Positions 43,181 through 55,935 of a stretch of 64,000 nucleotides of DNA are shown here, one piece after another. The position numbers and the translations under genes are program-made. Under the pieces are notes generated by a model that had not been told where the DNA came from, made no database searches, and saw only the letters and a list, made by a program, of their open reading frames with translations. How positions within the stretch are numbered: the first letter of the stretch is position 1; every line of letters starts with the position of its first letter. Origin of the DNA: Elephas maximus indicus (Eukaryota > Chordata > Mammalia > Proboscidea > Elephantidae); assembly GCF_024166365.1 (NCBI RefSeq), contig NC_064822.1, positions 104,962,823 through 105,026,822 on the forward strand. Reading direction: 5' to 3'.

Positions 43181-43750
43181 ATTCATTTAATTTGCTCTCA
43201 GCAGCCTCCTGAGAGACCAACAGCTTTGACAAACAATGTTTCATGAGTGCTCCTGCCACCTCTGACAGGCTGCCTTTGCAGGCCAGTGACAAGCCTTGTC
43301 ATGTAAACATGGCTGTACCGAGGGATTGTGAAGTGTGGCAGACAGACCGCAGTATGGCTGTCATGGTGGTTAAGCATTTAACACAATGAGACGTGGCTCT
43401 CCAGGCAGAAACACAGCCCGGAAGAAGCCTCAGAGGCAAGAGCAGCTCAACTAAGGAAAGAAGGGATCATCTACTCTTAAGAGAAAAGTCTGATTTGATT
43501 CCTAATTTTTTTTTTTTTTTATGTGCATAGCCCTCTGTGCTGGGGGTGACTAAAGCTGTGAAGGCAACTGGGCACCTGCTCTTAAAGAGTTTAAGGCCTG
43601 GTGGGGCTGAGAACAGGCCCATCAGTTATCCTGGAGCAAAGGCGAGATTGGCCAGTGCTGGAAGAGAGCCCCCAGGAAGGAGGGGGGTCTCGGGGAAGAT
43701 TAGGGGGCGGCTTCATGGGGAGAGGTAACATTTGAGCTAGTCTACTAAGC
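43180..43750. other. Unannotated intergenic stretch
   Basis: A T homopolymer at about 43507-43521. No gene or recognised repeat otherwise. Confidence 0.5.
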
Positions 43751-44430
43751 TTTCCTGAATGCAATGAAAATTATTGCAATAGCTTTAACTGGTCTTCCTG
43801 CTTCCCCCTCCTGGTGTTCGACCTGTTCTCATTCTGTGGCCAGAGGGATGCTGTTGAAGTGTAGGTTAGATTATGTTGCTTTTCTCCTTAAAATTCTGCA
43901 ATGGCTCCCTATTTCATGTAGAGTAAAAATGAAAGTCCTTACAATGGCCTACTAGGCTTTATGTGCTCTATCCCCCAGTCACCTCTCCAGCATCTTCCTT
44001 CCGTCCTCCTACTCACTGTACCACGCCAGCCACGCAGGCCACTCTACTGTTCTGTGAAAATGCCAGGCATGCTCCTGCCTCAGGCTGTTCCCTCTGCCTG
44101 GCACACTTTTCCCCCAAGATATCTCTATGGCTTTCCTCCTCACCTCCTTCAAGTTTTCATTCAAATGTCACCTTCTGTGGAAACAATCCAAATGTCCATC
44201 GACAGATAAATGGATAAACAAAATGTGACACATACATACAATGGAATATTACTCAGCCATAAAGGGAAATGAAATCCATGCTACAACACGGATGAACTCT
44301 GAAAACATTATGCTAAGCAAAGTCAGTCACAAAAGGACAAATGTTGTATGATCCCACTTACATGAAATATCTAGAATAGGCAAATGGATAGAGACCACAG
44401 TTTATTAATGGTTACCAGGGGCAGGAGAAA

Positions 44431-44630
44431 GGAGCCCTGGTGGTGCAGTGGTTAAGCACTCAGCTGCTAACTGAAAGGTGGGTGGTTCGAACCTACCAGC
44501 CACTCCATGGGAGAAGGCTGTGGCTGCCTGCTTCCATAAAGATTACGTCTTGGAAACCCTGGGCCAGTTCTACTCTGTTCTGTAGGGTCGCTATGAGTCA
44601 GAGGAATCAACTCAATGGCAACAGGTTAGG
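44431..44630 (+). mobile_element. AfroSINE, longer variant
   Basis: ggagccctggtggtgcagtg head, an extra middle segment (ctgcctgcttccataaagat) and the RTE-like tail. Inserted in the L1. Confidence 0.9.
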
Positions 44631-44791
44631 TAGGGGTGGGAGGAAGGGGGAGAGGGGAGTCATTGTTTTGGAAGCACTGAGTGTCTGTTTATGGTGATGG
44701 AAAATTTGGCAACGAATATTGGTGATGGTTGCACCGCATAATTAATGTAGCTGATGTCACTAAAGTGCATAGGTGAAAAATGTTAAACTGG

Positions 44792-45308
44792 TGTTACGGA
44801 TTGAATTGTGACCCCCCAAAATGGGTATCTGCTTGGCTAGGCCCAGATTCCCAGTATTGTATGATTGTGCACCATTTTGTCATCTGATGTAATTTTCCAA
44901 CGTGTTCTAAGTCCTACCTCTATGATGTTGATGAAGTAGGATTAGCAGCAGTTATGTTAATGAGGCAAGACTCAATCTACAAGGTTAGGTTGTGTCTTAA
45001 GCCAATCACTTTTGAGATATAAAAGAGAGAAGCAAGAAGAGAGACATGGGGACCTCATACCACCAAGAAACAAGAGCCAGGAGTACCCGTCCTTTGGATT
45101 CAGGGACCGCGCACTGAGAAGCTTCTAGGCCAGGGGAAGATTAATGACAAAGATCTTACCCCAGAGCCAACAGAGAAAAGACTTCCCCTGGAGCTGGCGC
45201 CCTGAATTCAGACTTCTAGCCTCCTAGACTGTGAGAAAATAAATTTCTCTTTGTTAAAGCTATCCACCTGTAGTATTTCTGTTATAGCAGCACTAGGCAT
45301 CTAAGACA
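44792..45308 (+). mobile_element. Solo LTR (MaLR-like), third copy
   Basis: Plus orientation, tgttacggattgaattgtga to gcactaggcatctaagaca. It carries aataaatttctctttgtt as a probable polyadenylation region. Flanking duplication not clear. Confidence 0.75.
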
Positions 45309-45701
45309 ATGACAAATATGTTACATATATTTTTATAACAACAATTAAAAAAAATTGCTTAGGCAAAAAAAAAAAAAAAGTCACCTCAGTGAGGCCTTCC
45401 GTGACCTCTCTATTTTAAATTGTAATTGCTGCATTCTGGCACGTTGTCCCTCTTTTAAAATTTGCTTTTCTCTCTAACACCTTTTTACCATCTGACATGG
45501 TATGTATTTTACTAATTTATTTTTGTTTGTTGCCTGACTCTCCCCAGTAGAATGTAAGCTCCATGAAAGCACTTTTTAAAAAAATCTATTCTATTCAGTA
45601 CTGCATCCCTGACACCTAGAACAGAGCCTAGTATTGGGTGTCCAGTAGACGTTCGTTGAATAAATGAATGAGGACATGCATATGTTTGGGGAAGTCTGCA
45701 G

Positions 45702-45765
45702 GAAGGTTCTCCTGGTAGAAGGTTCTCCTGGTAGAAGGTTCTCCTGGTAGAAGGTTCTCCTGGCA
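45702..45765. repeat. 16-bp x 4 tandem repeat
   Basis: Four head-to-tail copies of gaaggttctcctggta at 45702, 45718, 45734 and 45750. The last has one change (ggca). Confidence 0.98.
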
Positions 45766-45779
45766 GAGTGCCTAAACAA

Positions 45780-46830
45780 TGGTTGCCTGAAGAATCATTT
45801 GCAAGGACAGATCTCTGAACTGCAGAGCTGAGGATGTGGTGGGGGTGGGAAACAACCCTAGGCTGAGGAAGAGAAGACTCTGGCTGGCCACTACCAACTG
45901 CCTGCAGAATCCAGATGTCCACAGGGTGGGTCAGGAATCCCTTGTCTCTTTCCCCTACCTTTGGCAGACTTACTCTACACATCAAGCCAACCATCTTCTC
46001 AGACAAATCCCACCCCATTTCAGTTGTATCCATCTTTTCAGTAGTTCTATACTTTTAATTCCATCTATCCTTATCTTTTTATAAGGATAAAAAAGAAAAA
46101 AAAAATTTTTTTTTCTTTTTTATCCTTATCCAGGCCAGCTGAAGCCCTTTAAACAAGCACTTTGCTGCCTCCTTGTGGTTCCTGTGGTGAAGGCATGCTC
46201 TTCCAGAAACTGAGACAACAGGGGCCTACACAGGAATTCTTGGAAAGGGGGCTTCAAGAGAGAGGTGGAAGACAAACCTGCGTCTTCTTGAGCCCATGGT
46301 GGCTCTGAATTATTGACATCTGCCACCCTCACACAGACACTGCAGCCAAGAGCAATGACCATCTTCTCCAGCCCTGACAGGTGCCAGCTGAACTCAGACT
46401 TTGGTGATCTCTGGGGAAAGAATTTGAGGCAATAGATTCCAGAGCCTGCCTTGAGTGGTCTTCAGGTCAGCGACCAGTATGTCCAGCCTCCATCTACTCT
46501 CAATTCAAAGCATAGTCTTTGAGGGATGATGAAGTCACACCAGGCAGTGTGTGCAAAGAGGGGATGGGATGGATGTCACACAAGAGGGAGGGGTAGGGGC
46601 TGTGAAGAACTGGAGAGCCCATACTCTATCGAAAGGATGCTGCTCAGTTGAGCCACTGTAGTTCCAGCCAATTGTTGTTTTTTCAGGTAACAGAAACCTA
46701 CCTAAGCTAATATCAGCCTCCAAAGGGGGACTGTTTTAGAATGCTACTCAGTTATGTTGTGGACCCTTAAGGCAGGGATATAGCTGGACCTCAGGAACCA
46801 TCTGGCTGGAAAAGTTTCTGATGAGAAGAC
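45780..46830. other. Intergenic, no gene
   Basis: Apart from the palindrome, nothing recognised. Confidence 0.5.
46081..46129. repeat. Perfect 24-bp palindrome arms, 1-bp spacer
   Basis: Left arm ataaggataaaaaag plus nine A, single A at 46105, then the exact reverse complement to 46129. It can form a hairpin or cruciform. A partial third copy, tccttatctttt, lies just to the left. Confidence 0.97.
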
Positions 46831-48150
46831 TACTTTATTTCTTAATTTTCTCTGTAATTTTTTCTTTCTGATTGCTTTCAAGCTTTGGTTTTCAGTTTTC
46901 TCTTATCTTTTTGGTTTTTAGCAGTTTGCCTGTGATATGCTTAGGTATGTTTTTCTTTGTATTTTCTTACTTGGGCCCTCTGAGTTTCTTGCATCTGTGG
47001 TTTATTGTCTTTTGTGGTGCGATGCATCGCTTTTGTTGGCTTTTCTAGCCATGGTCTTCTAACTCCCACCAAATGACTGGGCAGGACTGTGCAAATAGGG
47101 TAATTGTGGCCCACCAAAGGGTTTGGTCAGTCTTTCCATCCCACTGGGCTTTAGGTGAGCCATCCCAGATGCAGGAGAGAGAGGATCCCACCACCACTAA
47201 GGAAGAACAGCCAGGAGTGGAGAGCACGTCCTTTGGGTCCAGGATCTCTGTGCTGAGAAGCTCCTGGAACCAGGAGACAGAGGAAGAGAGATGTGGTGGC
47301 AGAGAAACAACAGCAGGAGACAGCATGTTGGGCTTCCTGGCCCATGGAGCAAGAAAGCTGAGTGCCTTTGGGCAGGAGGCTTGCTGGCAGAGTCGAGTGC
47401 CTCTGGGCACTTATTGGCAGGGCTAAAAGAGCTTTGTAATACTTGCCTGAGCTGAGGGCCAGAGAGAGGCATACCTTGGCCTGTTGATCTTGATTCTCTT
47501 TCCCCCTTGTGAAGTTAGAGGTCAGACACTGCCCCCATGCCATTTTTACATCTTTCATTAATTCTGGAAAATTCTCAGGATTATCTCTTTAAATTTTTCT
47601 TCTGCCCCATTTTGTCTACGGTCTCCTTCTGGGAGTTTAGTTACATATATTGTAGACTATTTGGTATTGTCCCATACCTTTTGGGTGCTCAATTTGGGTG
47701 TGCTGTTTGTTTTTACTTTTTTTGGCTACAATTTGAGTAATTTCTGTTGACTTATCTTCAAGTTCATTGATTATTTCCTCTGCTTTTGTCCAGTGCACTG
47801 ATAATCAACCTGCTGAAGGAATTCTTCACCTCTAATATTATGGTTTCCACTTCTAGCATGTCCAGTGAATTCTTTTTTATAATTTTCTACTCTCTGCTCA
47901 AATTCCCTATCTTTAATGCATGTTACCCATCTTTGTCACTAGACCAGGTCCTTTAACATATTAACTATAGCTATTTCAAAGTCCCCAGTGATAGTTACAT
48001 CTCAGCCATATCCACCTCAGGTCATAGAGTCATGCTCCTCTTTTTTCTGATTTCTTCCCTCCCTGGCTCTTTGACTGGGTTGTTTTCAAAAGGATTTTCT
48101 CTCTTCCACCTCATCAAGGCCTTCTTGAAGGTCACAGTTAGAACTAAAGT
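46830..48150. mobile_element. Old LINE-like or ERV-like sequence, interrupted by a solo LTR
   Basis: Phrases such as ttcttctgccccattttgtc and tccttctgggagtttagtta recall a common mammalian L1/ERV-related repeat. The exact family is uncertain. The LTR at 47013-47550 splits it. Confidence 0.45.
47013..47550 (+). mobile_element. Solo LTR, afrotherian-type family 2, short copy
   Basis: 538 bp, tgtggtgcgatgcatcgctt to gccatttttaca, flanked by 5-bp TCTTT at 47008-47012 and 47551-47555. Related to 56100-57071, but lacks a segment of about 250 bp near its 3' end. Confidence 0.75.
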
Positions 48151-48504
48151 AGACTCTTCCCTCATGTCTCCTTCTACATTAGTGTTGGTTCCTCATCTTG
48201 GAGGCCCCTGAGGCCATGGTCATGCAAGCAGAGCTATGGCCAACCCCCAAATCTGTCTTGGAGAAATACTCCAAGAAATAATACTTCCTGTGCCTTGGCT
48301 TCCCTAAGGTTTTTTTTGGGGGGGGTGGGGTGGGATGGGGTGGGGCGGAGGCAATGTTTTGTTTGACCAGATACATCAACTTTGCTCTGAAAAAAATGGG
48401 ACTTGGGTATTATATCCGAGAACCTCATCACAAGAAAAACACTGTATATATATACACATAAAACAAACAAAAAAACCCATACATACATACAACTGGTGTA
48501 TGTA

Positions 48505-48715
48505 TATATACCACTTGCTGGTCAACTCTGACTCATGGTGACGCCATGTGTTTCAGAGTGGAACTATGCCCCATAGAGTTTTCAATGGCTGTGACCTTTC
48601 AGAAGTAGATCTCCAGGCCTTTCTTCTGAGGCACCTCTGGGTAGATTCAAACTGCCAACCCTTTGGTTAGTAGCCAAACATTTAACTGTTTGCATCACCC
48701 AGGGACTCCAATGTG
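48505..48715 (-). mobile_element. RTE-tailed SINE, antisense, older variant
   Basis: tcaactctgactcatggtga, gaagtagatctccaggcctt and ggttagtagccaaacattta show the same plan as 5444-5655. Confidence 0.85.
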
Positions 48716-49424
48716 TATACACACACACACACATAAGTATACATACACATATCTCCATGGTTTTCAACTCTCTTTGCTTCACGTCTCAGCCCATCCAGGC
48801 CTTCTTTGCCTTCAAGGAGGTGAAATCGTTGACAAAGCAGGAGAAGAATCTGTCAGGCACTCTGCTTGACAGGGAGCCTGCTAGAGAACGTCCAGAGAGT
48901 CGAAGTCCTCCATCATCAGAGCAGGCTTAGCCACTAGGTACCTGAAGCACAGTGCCAAAGGTCTATGAAAACATATGAAACCTTTAAAATGTTATTGGTG
49001 CCAAAATACAAAAAAAAAAGTAAAAAATAAAAATAGTATCAAATGCTTATAAAATATAATGTTGTTAGTTTCGTTCACTGTCAAATTTAATATTCAAAAT
49101 ATTCTCATTACATTTATAAAACTTATTAAATTTGTCTCTGTGCACGATGCTTGCTAAGAAGCCACAGCCACCTACACATTAACTAACTTACTCATAATTG
49201 AATAATTTCCAAAGCAAAGTTACAAAAATCCTTTCAAACTATTTACAGCAATAAATTTAACGTGAGGACATGTTAATATGTCAGATATGAGAGGGGTGAG
49301 GTGCCTAAAAAGAATGAGCCTGGGGTCTGGGAGGCTGGAAATGGCCCTGCCCTGGACTGCCACAGCTGCCCTCTGTGCCAGCTGTGTGACCTGCATCAGG
49401 ACTGCCTCTCACCTTTTGCGCCTC
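48716..49424. other. Intergenic, AC/TA microsatellite then AT-rich
   Basis: (AC)n/(TA)n near 48715-48750. A-rich at 49005-49035. Nothing gene-like. Confidence 0.5.
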
Positions 49425-49522
49425 ACCAGGATGGCACAGGACCAGGCAGTGTTTCGTTCTGTTGTACACAGAGTTGCTATGAGTCGGAACCGACTTAACG
49501 GCACCTAACAACAACAACAACA
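49425..49522 (+). mobile_element. RTE LINE 3' end fragment
   Basis: caggatggcacaggaccagg to ggcacctaacaacaacaaca. Short 5'-truncated tail. Confidence 0.88.
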
Positions 49523-49783
49523 AGGCGTTCCTGTGGTATCTTAAGACATGGCCCAGAAACCAAATCCTGCCCTGACATCATCCCACGGCCAGCTGTTCAC
49601 CCCCCACATCTCCTTTCTAGAGTCTCAACCTTGACTTGGAAGCAAAGATGGGTGCCCATCCTAAGAAACCAAATCACTGGACTGGATTCTCTTGAGGACA
49701 GCCATCATTTCTTCCTTTTTTATTGTTGTAAAAAGATACATAATACAACATTTACCAATTCAACACTTCACATAAACTAAAAC

Positions 49784-49943
49784 CAAGCCCAGTGCCGTCG
49801 AGTCGATTCCAACTCATAGCGACCCTATAGGACAGAGTAGAACTGCTCTGTAGAGTTTCCAAGAAGCGCCTGGCGGATCTGAACTGCCGACCCTTAGGTT
49901 AGCAGCTGTAGCACTTGACCACTACGCCACCAGGGTTTCCACT
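49784..49943 (-). mobile_element. AfroSINE, antisense
   Basis: Near-consensus reversed copy: cagtgccgtcgagtcgattc to gaccactacgccaccagggt. Confidence 0.93.
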
Positions 49944-49965
49944 TTTCACGTATATACAGTAATTT

Positions 49966-52380
49966 GTTGTTGTTAGGTGTCGTCAAGTCAGTTCTGACTC
50001 ATAGCAACACTGTGTACAACAGAATGAAACACGGCCTGGTCCTGCGCCATCCTTACAATCATTGTTATGCTTGACTTCATTGTTGTAGCCACTGTGTCAG
50101 TCCACCTCGTTGAGGGTCTTCCTTTTTTCCGCTGACCCTGTACTTTACCAAGCATGATGTCCTTCTCCAGGGACTGATCCCTCCTGACAACATGTCCAAA
50201 GTACGTAAGGTGCAGTCTTGCCATCCTTCCTTCTAAGGAGCGTTCTGGTTGGACTTCTTCCAGGACAGATTTGTTTGTTCTTTTGGCAGTCCATGGTATA
50301 TTCAATATTCTTTGCCAACACCACACTTCAAAGGCATCAATTCTTCTTCAGTCTTCCTTATTCATTGTCCAGCTTTCACATGCATATGATGCAATTGAAA
50401 ATACCATGGCTTGGGTCAGGTGCACCTTAGTCTTCAAGGTAACATCTTGGCTCTTCAACACTTTAAAAAGGTCCTTTGCAGCACATTTACCCAAAGCAAT
50501 GCATTGTTTGATTTCTTGACTGCTGCTCCCATGGGTGTTGATTTTGGATCCAAGTAAAATGAAATCCTTGACAACTTCAATCTTTTCTCCGTTTATCATG
50601 ATGTTGCTCATTGGTCCAGTTGTGAGGATTTTTGTTTTATGTTGAGGTGTAATCCATACTGAAGGCTGTGGTCTCTGATCTTCATTAGTAAGTGCTTCAA
50701 GTCCTCTTCATTTTCAGCAAGCAAGGTTGTGTCATCTGCATATCACAGGTTATTAACGAGTCTTCCCCCAATCCTGATGCCCTGTTCTTCTTCATATAGT
50801 CCATCTTCTCAGCTTATCTGATCAACATATGTATGGTGAAAGGCTACAACCCTGACCCACACCTTTCCTGACTTTAAACCAATCAGTATCCCCTTGTTCT
50901 GTCCGAACAACTCCCTCTTGATCTATGTAAAGTTTCCTCATGATCACAATTAAGTGTTCTGGAATTCCCATTCTTCGCAATATTATCCATAATTGTTATG
51001 ATCCACACAGTCGAGTGCCTTCGCATAGTCAATAAAACACAGGTAAACATCCTTCTGGTATTCTCTGCTTTCAGCCAGGATCCATCTGACCTCAGCAATG
51101 ATATCCCTGGTTCCACGTCCTCTTCTGGAACTGGCCTGAATTTCTGGCAGTTCCCTGTCGATATACTGCTACAGCCGTTTTTGAATGATCTTCAGCAAAA
51201 TTTTGCTTGCGTGTGATATTAATGATATTGTTCAATAATTTCCACATTCAGTTGGATCACCTTTCTTGGGAATAGGCATAAATATGGATCTCTTCCAGTC
51301 AGTTAGCCAGGAAGCTGTCTTCCATATTTCTTAGCACAGATGAGTAAGCACCTCCAGCGCTGCATCTGTTTGTTGAAACATCTCAATTGATACTTCGTCA
51401 GTTCATGGAGCCTTGTTTTTTGCCAATGCCTTCAGAGCAGCTTGGACTTACTCCTTCAGTACCATCAGTTCCTGATCATATGCCACCTCTTGAAATGGCT
51501 GAACACCGACTAATTCTTTTTGGTATAATGACTCTGTATTCCTTCTATCTTCTTTTGATGCTTCCTGCGTCATTTAATATTTTCCCCATAGAATCCTTCA
51601 CTATCGCAACTCGAGGCTTGAATTTTTTCCTCAGCTCTTTCAGCTTGAGCAAAGCTGAGCGTGTTCTTTCCTTTTGGTTTTCTATCTCCAGGTCTTTGCT
51701 TATTTCATTATAATACTTTGTCTTCTTGAGGCGCCCTTTGAAATCTTTTGTTCAGTTCTTTTACTTCTTCATTTCTTCCTTTTGCTTTAGCTGCTTGATG
51801 TTCGTGAGAAAGTTTCAGAGTCTCCTCTGACATCCATGTTGGTCTTTTCTTTCTTTCCTGTCTTTTCAATGACCTCTTGCTTCATGGATGATGCCCTTGA
51901 TGTCGTTCCACAACTCGTCTGGTCTTCAGTCACTAATGTTCAGTGCGTCAAATCTATCCTTGAGATATGGTCTCTAAATTCAGGTGGGATATGGTCATAT
52001 TTTGGCTCTTGTGGACTTGCTCTGATTTTCTTCAGTTTCAGCTTAAACTTGCATATGAGCAATTGATGGTCTGTTCCACAGTCTTGTTCTGCCTGATGGT
52101 ACTGAGCTTTTCCATTGTCTCTTTCCGCAGATGTAGTCAATTTGATTCCTGTGTGTTCCATCTGGTGAGGTCCATGTGTATAGTCGCTGTTTATGTTGGT
52201 GATAAAAGGTATTTGTAATGAAGAAGTCGTTGGTCTTGCAAAATTCTATATTTTGATCTCTGGCATTATTTCTATCACCAAGGCTGTATTTTCCAACCAC
52301 CGATCTTTCTTTGTTTCCAACTTTCGCATTCTAATCACCAGTAATTATCAGTGCATCCTGATTGCATGTTCCATCAATTA
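49966..52380 (-). mobile_element. RTE-type LINE copy C, 5'-truncated
   Basis: 2415 bp, flanked by perfect 14-bp ATATACAGTAATTT at 49952-49965 and 52381-52394. It begins within the endonuclease region and retains most of the reverse transcriptase. The catalytic motif reads YADD, but a stop codon directly precedes it, and frameshifts occur throughout. Inserted in L1-like sequence that resumes at 52395. Confidence 0.94.
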
Positions 52381-52394
52381 ATATACAGTAATTT

Positions 52395-52910
52395 AGTGAC
52401 ACCGATTACATTACATTAAACATGTTGTACAGCCATCACCAATATCCACTGCCAAATTTTCTGTCACTATAAACAGACACTCAGTGCTTCCTAAATAACG
52501 AGTCTCTCTTTCGACAGGGGTCATTGCTTATTTGACTTTTTTTTATTATACCTCGTCCCTAGGCAAGGTCTGGCTGGATGAGTGGAGACTGAGTGATAGA
52601 CCTGGCGGATAGCTGTTTGGGTAACAGCGAGGGTGGGAAGGTGCTACATAAGTGCTAGCTGAATGAATTAACCAAAATAGTGTCTTTACTGTATTGATCA
52701 GCCGATTGCAGAGATGGATGCCTTAGCTACCATCTAGATCTGAAGCCTCCACGTCTCCATTTCTTCCACTCTTGCCTCCCACCCAGGGATGCCTGGCTCT
52801 GACTTGTATCCCGTGTCTCCTTTTGTTTTTATCTTCTGAGTGTTCGTGCTCATCATCTGCATTATCAGTTATTTATTTGTCCATGTTTTGATTACACGAA
52901 GAGTACTGAC
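52395..52910. other. L1-like remnant then unique sequence
   Basis: tgttgtacagccatcaccaa and atccactgccaaattttctg fit an L1 3' end that also appears left of copy C (49715-49783). 52560-52900 shows nothing specific. Confidence 0.55.
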
Positions 52911-52914
52911 GCCT

Positions 52915-53112
52915 GGCTAGTCCCTGGGTAGGGTAAATGGTTAATGCACTTGGCTGCTAACAGGAAAGTTGGAGGTTTGAGTCCACCCAGGTGCCTCAGG
53001 AGGAAGGCCTCACAATCTACTTCCAAAAAATCAGCCATTGAAAACCCTATGGAGCACAGTCCTATTCTGACACACATGGGGCTGCCATGAGTTAGAGTTG
53101 ACAACTGTTTTT
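52915..53112 (+). mobile_element. RTE-tailed SINE
   Basis: gtccctgggtagggtaaatg head, caatctacttccaaaaaatc middle, gccatgagttagagttgaca tail. Confidence 0.85.
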
Positions 53113-53834
53113 TTCATTGACACCTACTATGTGCCAGGCACTAATTATGACCATCTTGGCTCCCTGGTTCCCAAAGGACAGAGACAACACTTGGGAAATC
53201 TTTTCAGACTGGTGCCTAGTTCAGCGTCTAGATGGTACTGGACCTAGTTCCAGAAATGAACCAGGAGGTGTGGGTTTCAGAAATGAAACAGAAAATTGTA
53301 AAAACAAACAAACCTCTATTTTATTAAAAATGTACAGTTTGGGGACTGAAGGAGGGAAGTAATGTTTCTCAAAGTTCTAGGACCACTTAGCAACACCCAG
53401 TGTCTGTTTAAAGGCACCCAATGGGCACCTGCATTTGTAACAAGCTTCCCATGTGATTTTTAGTCACCCTGAAGTTTGAGAATCACTGGCTATGGGATAG
53501 GGTTTGGACTGGTACTGTCTTGGTCCTTCTGCTTTTTTAGGGTTCCAGGCAGGGAATCGCTGGATTTTTTGTGTACAAGCTCAGCTGACTCATCTGTGGA
53601 TTCCTGGCTTTCCTTCCTTTGGGTTGTTGAGGCACTGAAAGAGTTAATACAGTTACAGGTGGAGGAGCAGCCAGGGAATGTGAGCACCCATTCAGCCCAC
53701 CCAAGAGCCTCCCTGGTCATCTCTGAAAGACAAGCCCCGAGCTGGGCCAGAGGTGACCCGGACATGGAACTGCTTAACTCAACATTTCTGCCAAGTCCTG
53801 GAGACTGTGCTTCTCTTCTTATGAATCCTCCCTC

Positions 53835-54292
53835 TTTTTTTTTTAATTTTTATTGTGCTTTAAGTGAAAGTTTACAAATCAAGTTAGTCTCTCATACAAA
53901 AATTTATGTACACCTTGCTATATACTCCTAGTTATTCTCCCCCTAATGAGACAGCACACTCCTTCTCTCCAGTCTCCATTTTTGTGTCCATTCGGCCAGC
54001 CCCTAACCACCTCTGCCCTCTCATCTCCCCTCTAGACAGGAGATGCCCACATAGTCTCATGTGTCTACTTGATCCAAGGAGCTCACTCCCTACCAGTATC
54101 ATTTTCTATCCCATAGTCCTGTCCAATCCCTGTCTGAAGAGTTGGCTTTGGGAATGGTTCTAGTCTTGGGCTAACAGAAGGTCTGGGGACCATGACCTCC
54201 AGGGTCCTTCTAGTCTCCGTCAGACCATTAAGTCTGGTCTTTTTATGAGAATTTGAGGTCTGCATCCCACTGCTCTCCTGCTCCTTCAGGGT
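53835..54292 (-). mobile_element. Poly(A)-tailed retroposon, antisense
   Basis: 458 bp starting with a reversed A run, flanked by GAATCCTCCCTC (53823-53834) and GAATCCTACCTC (54293-54304). Same family as the insertion in FAM186B at 57926-58392 (shared ctttcacttaaagtacaaat-type 3' end). Confidence 0.85.
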
Positions 54293-54304
54293 GAATCCTA
54301 CCTC

Positions 54305-55935
54305 TTGTCTTACTTCACAGAATACCTTTCTTGCCCATCCAGCTAATCTCTTTCCCAGATGCCAAGACACCAAGCCGTCTCATCTGTCCCGAGTGTTGGA
54401 CATGTGGGTAAGTCTACGCTTGAGTGCATCTTGGAGCACACACGTGTACCGGCGAGTACTCCACTGTGCAGAAACAGGCCCTGAGCAAGGCAGGGCCTCG
54501 CAGTTAAAGATTTTCTGCAACTGCAGACAGCATTTGGTGTGTGCAGACACACACAACTACCTGACCTGTCAGGCAGCGAGCCCCAAGGCTGATGCTTGTA
54601 AGGCAAAGCAGAGAAGCCCTTGGAGAAGAGGGCCTGCTGGGTTTTGAGGGACAGAATCTTCCTAGTGTCCCAAAGAGGGAGAATGGATAGCCCTTCCCCA
54701 CATGCTGAGAGTGTGTCCCACTGGGCCTGGAGATGGGATGGGCTGTCAGTGACATCAGACTAGGAAAACAGGGCAGTCAGTGGGTGAGGTCAGTCCTGCC
54801 TATGACACTGGCCTGTGCTGTGAACAGGACAGCATAGCCAGGGGAACTAGTGAGGTCTGCCACGCTGCAAAGTGTTGAGTGACCTGGACCCGCAGAGGAA
54901 GTGGACATGAGGACTCATGGGGACCAGGGGCAGGTGGCCAAAGAGAAGATGCACTTTGGAGAGTGGATGCAGAGTGTCTCCAGGACACACACAGCAGGCT
55001 CACAAGAAAAGCAGTACAAACCCCACCCCTGAAACAACAGTAGCCCTGACAGTGTCAGAGAGCTTCTGTTAGAGTGGCAGGCCCTTGGGCCATAATAATG
55101 GGATTCCAAGAGAACATGGGAAGCCCTTGCACTGAAACATTGGGGACCAGCCTGACGCCCAGGTCGGGAGCGCCAACCTGGGGTGCAGATAAAGAAGCAG
55201 GGGCAGCTAGACTTTGCTTCTATATCTGGTAGTGGGATAAATTGAATAAACTTGTATAGAGTTGGAAAAGAGGAAGAAAATTGTATTCACCTAAATTCCC
55301 TTAGAAAGGAAAAGCTGTCTTTGCTGGGAACAATATTTTGATACGTGCTTAGGCTAGAAGCTGAGATCCCGGTGGAGGCCTGGGTATGGGAGGAGCAGCT
55401 CTGCTTGAGACATGAAGAAATTTTAGAATTTGGCATGCTACAGCAAAGAAGGAGGGGATGAGAGAGGGAAAGAAAGAGGGCCACTCTGAAGTGCTGTTCC
55501 ATATGAATTCCTTTCCCCATCATCCCCTTAAATTTTGAGTTACTGAAATCATGAAATGTTTGGGGTCAAGCAGAGTGTGTGCACGCATAAATTTACGTGT
55601 GGGAAGGACAAAGGGGTTGGCCTCAGGTTCAGACAAATGCTGGGCAGAACCCAGACACTGGAAGGATGCAGAGATGAGAGGCAGGAGGCGCTCAGAGAGG
55701 TGAGCCAATGCTACGGGGAGGATCTTGGGCAAGTTTAGCCAAATCTCCAAGAGGTGTGACCCCAGCTGACTTCTGTGCTACTGAGCTCTGCCACTGTGTT
55801 GTTTTTATTATTCTCCTTTCTGTTTGCTGTATCCAAACCTCCAGTTAAAAACAAACAAAACAATTAACAACATACACACACATACCTTGGGAACTCTTCA
55901 GAAACTGAAAACCAGGTATTTATCCGCTAGGTGGG
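54305..55935. other. Intergenic, no gene seen
   Basis: Mixed-composition sequence without a convincing exon or recognisable young repeat. Confidence 0.5.

Larger units (their letters stand above)
44172..45378 (+). mobile_element. L1 3' UTR, split by an AfroSINE and an LTR
   Basis: L1 landmarks (aatgtccatcgacagataaa; gaatattactcagccataaa; gtgatggttgcaccgcataa) and a final A run at 45365-45379, interrupted at 44431-44630 and 44792-45308. Confidence 0.78.
43750..45665 (+). mobile_element. L2 LINE 3' end split by L1 (44172-45378)
   Basis: Left part runs to ttcattcaaatgtcaccttctgtgg. Right part resumes at gtcacctcagtgaggccttcc and ends cgttgaataaatgaatgagg. The two halves together read as one L2 tail, with gtcacct shared at the break. 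Confidence 0.75.
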
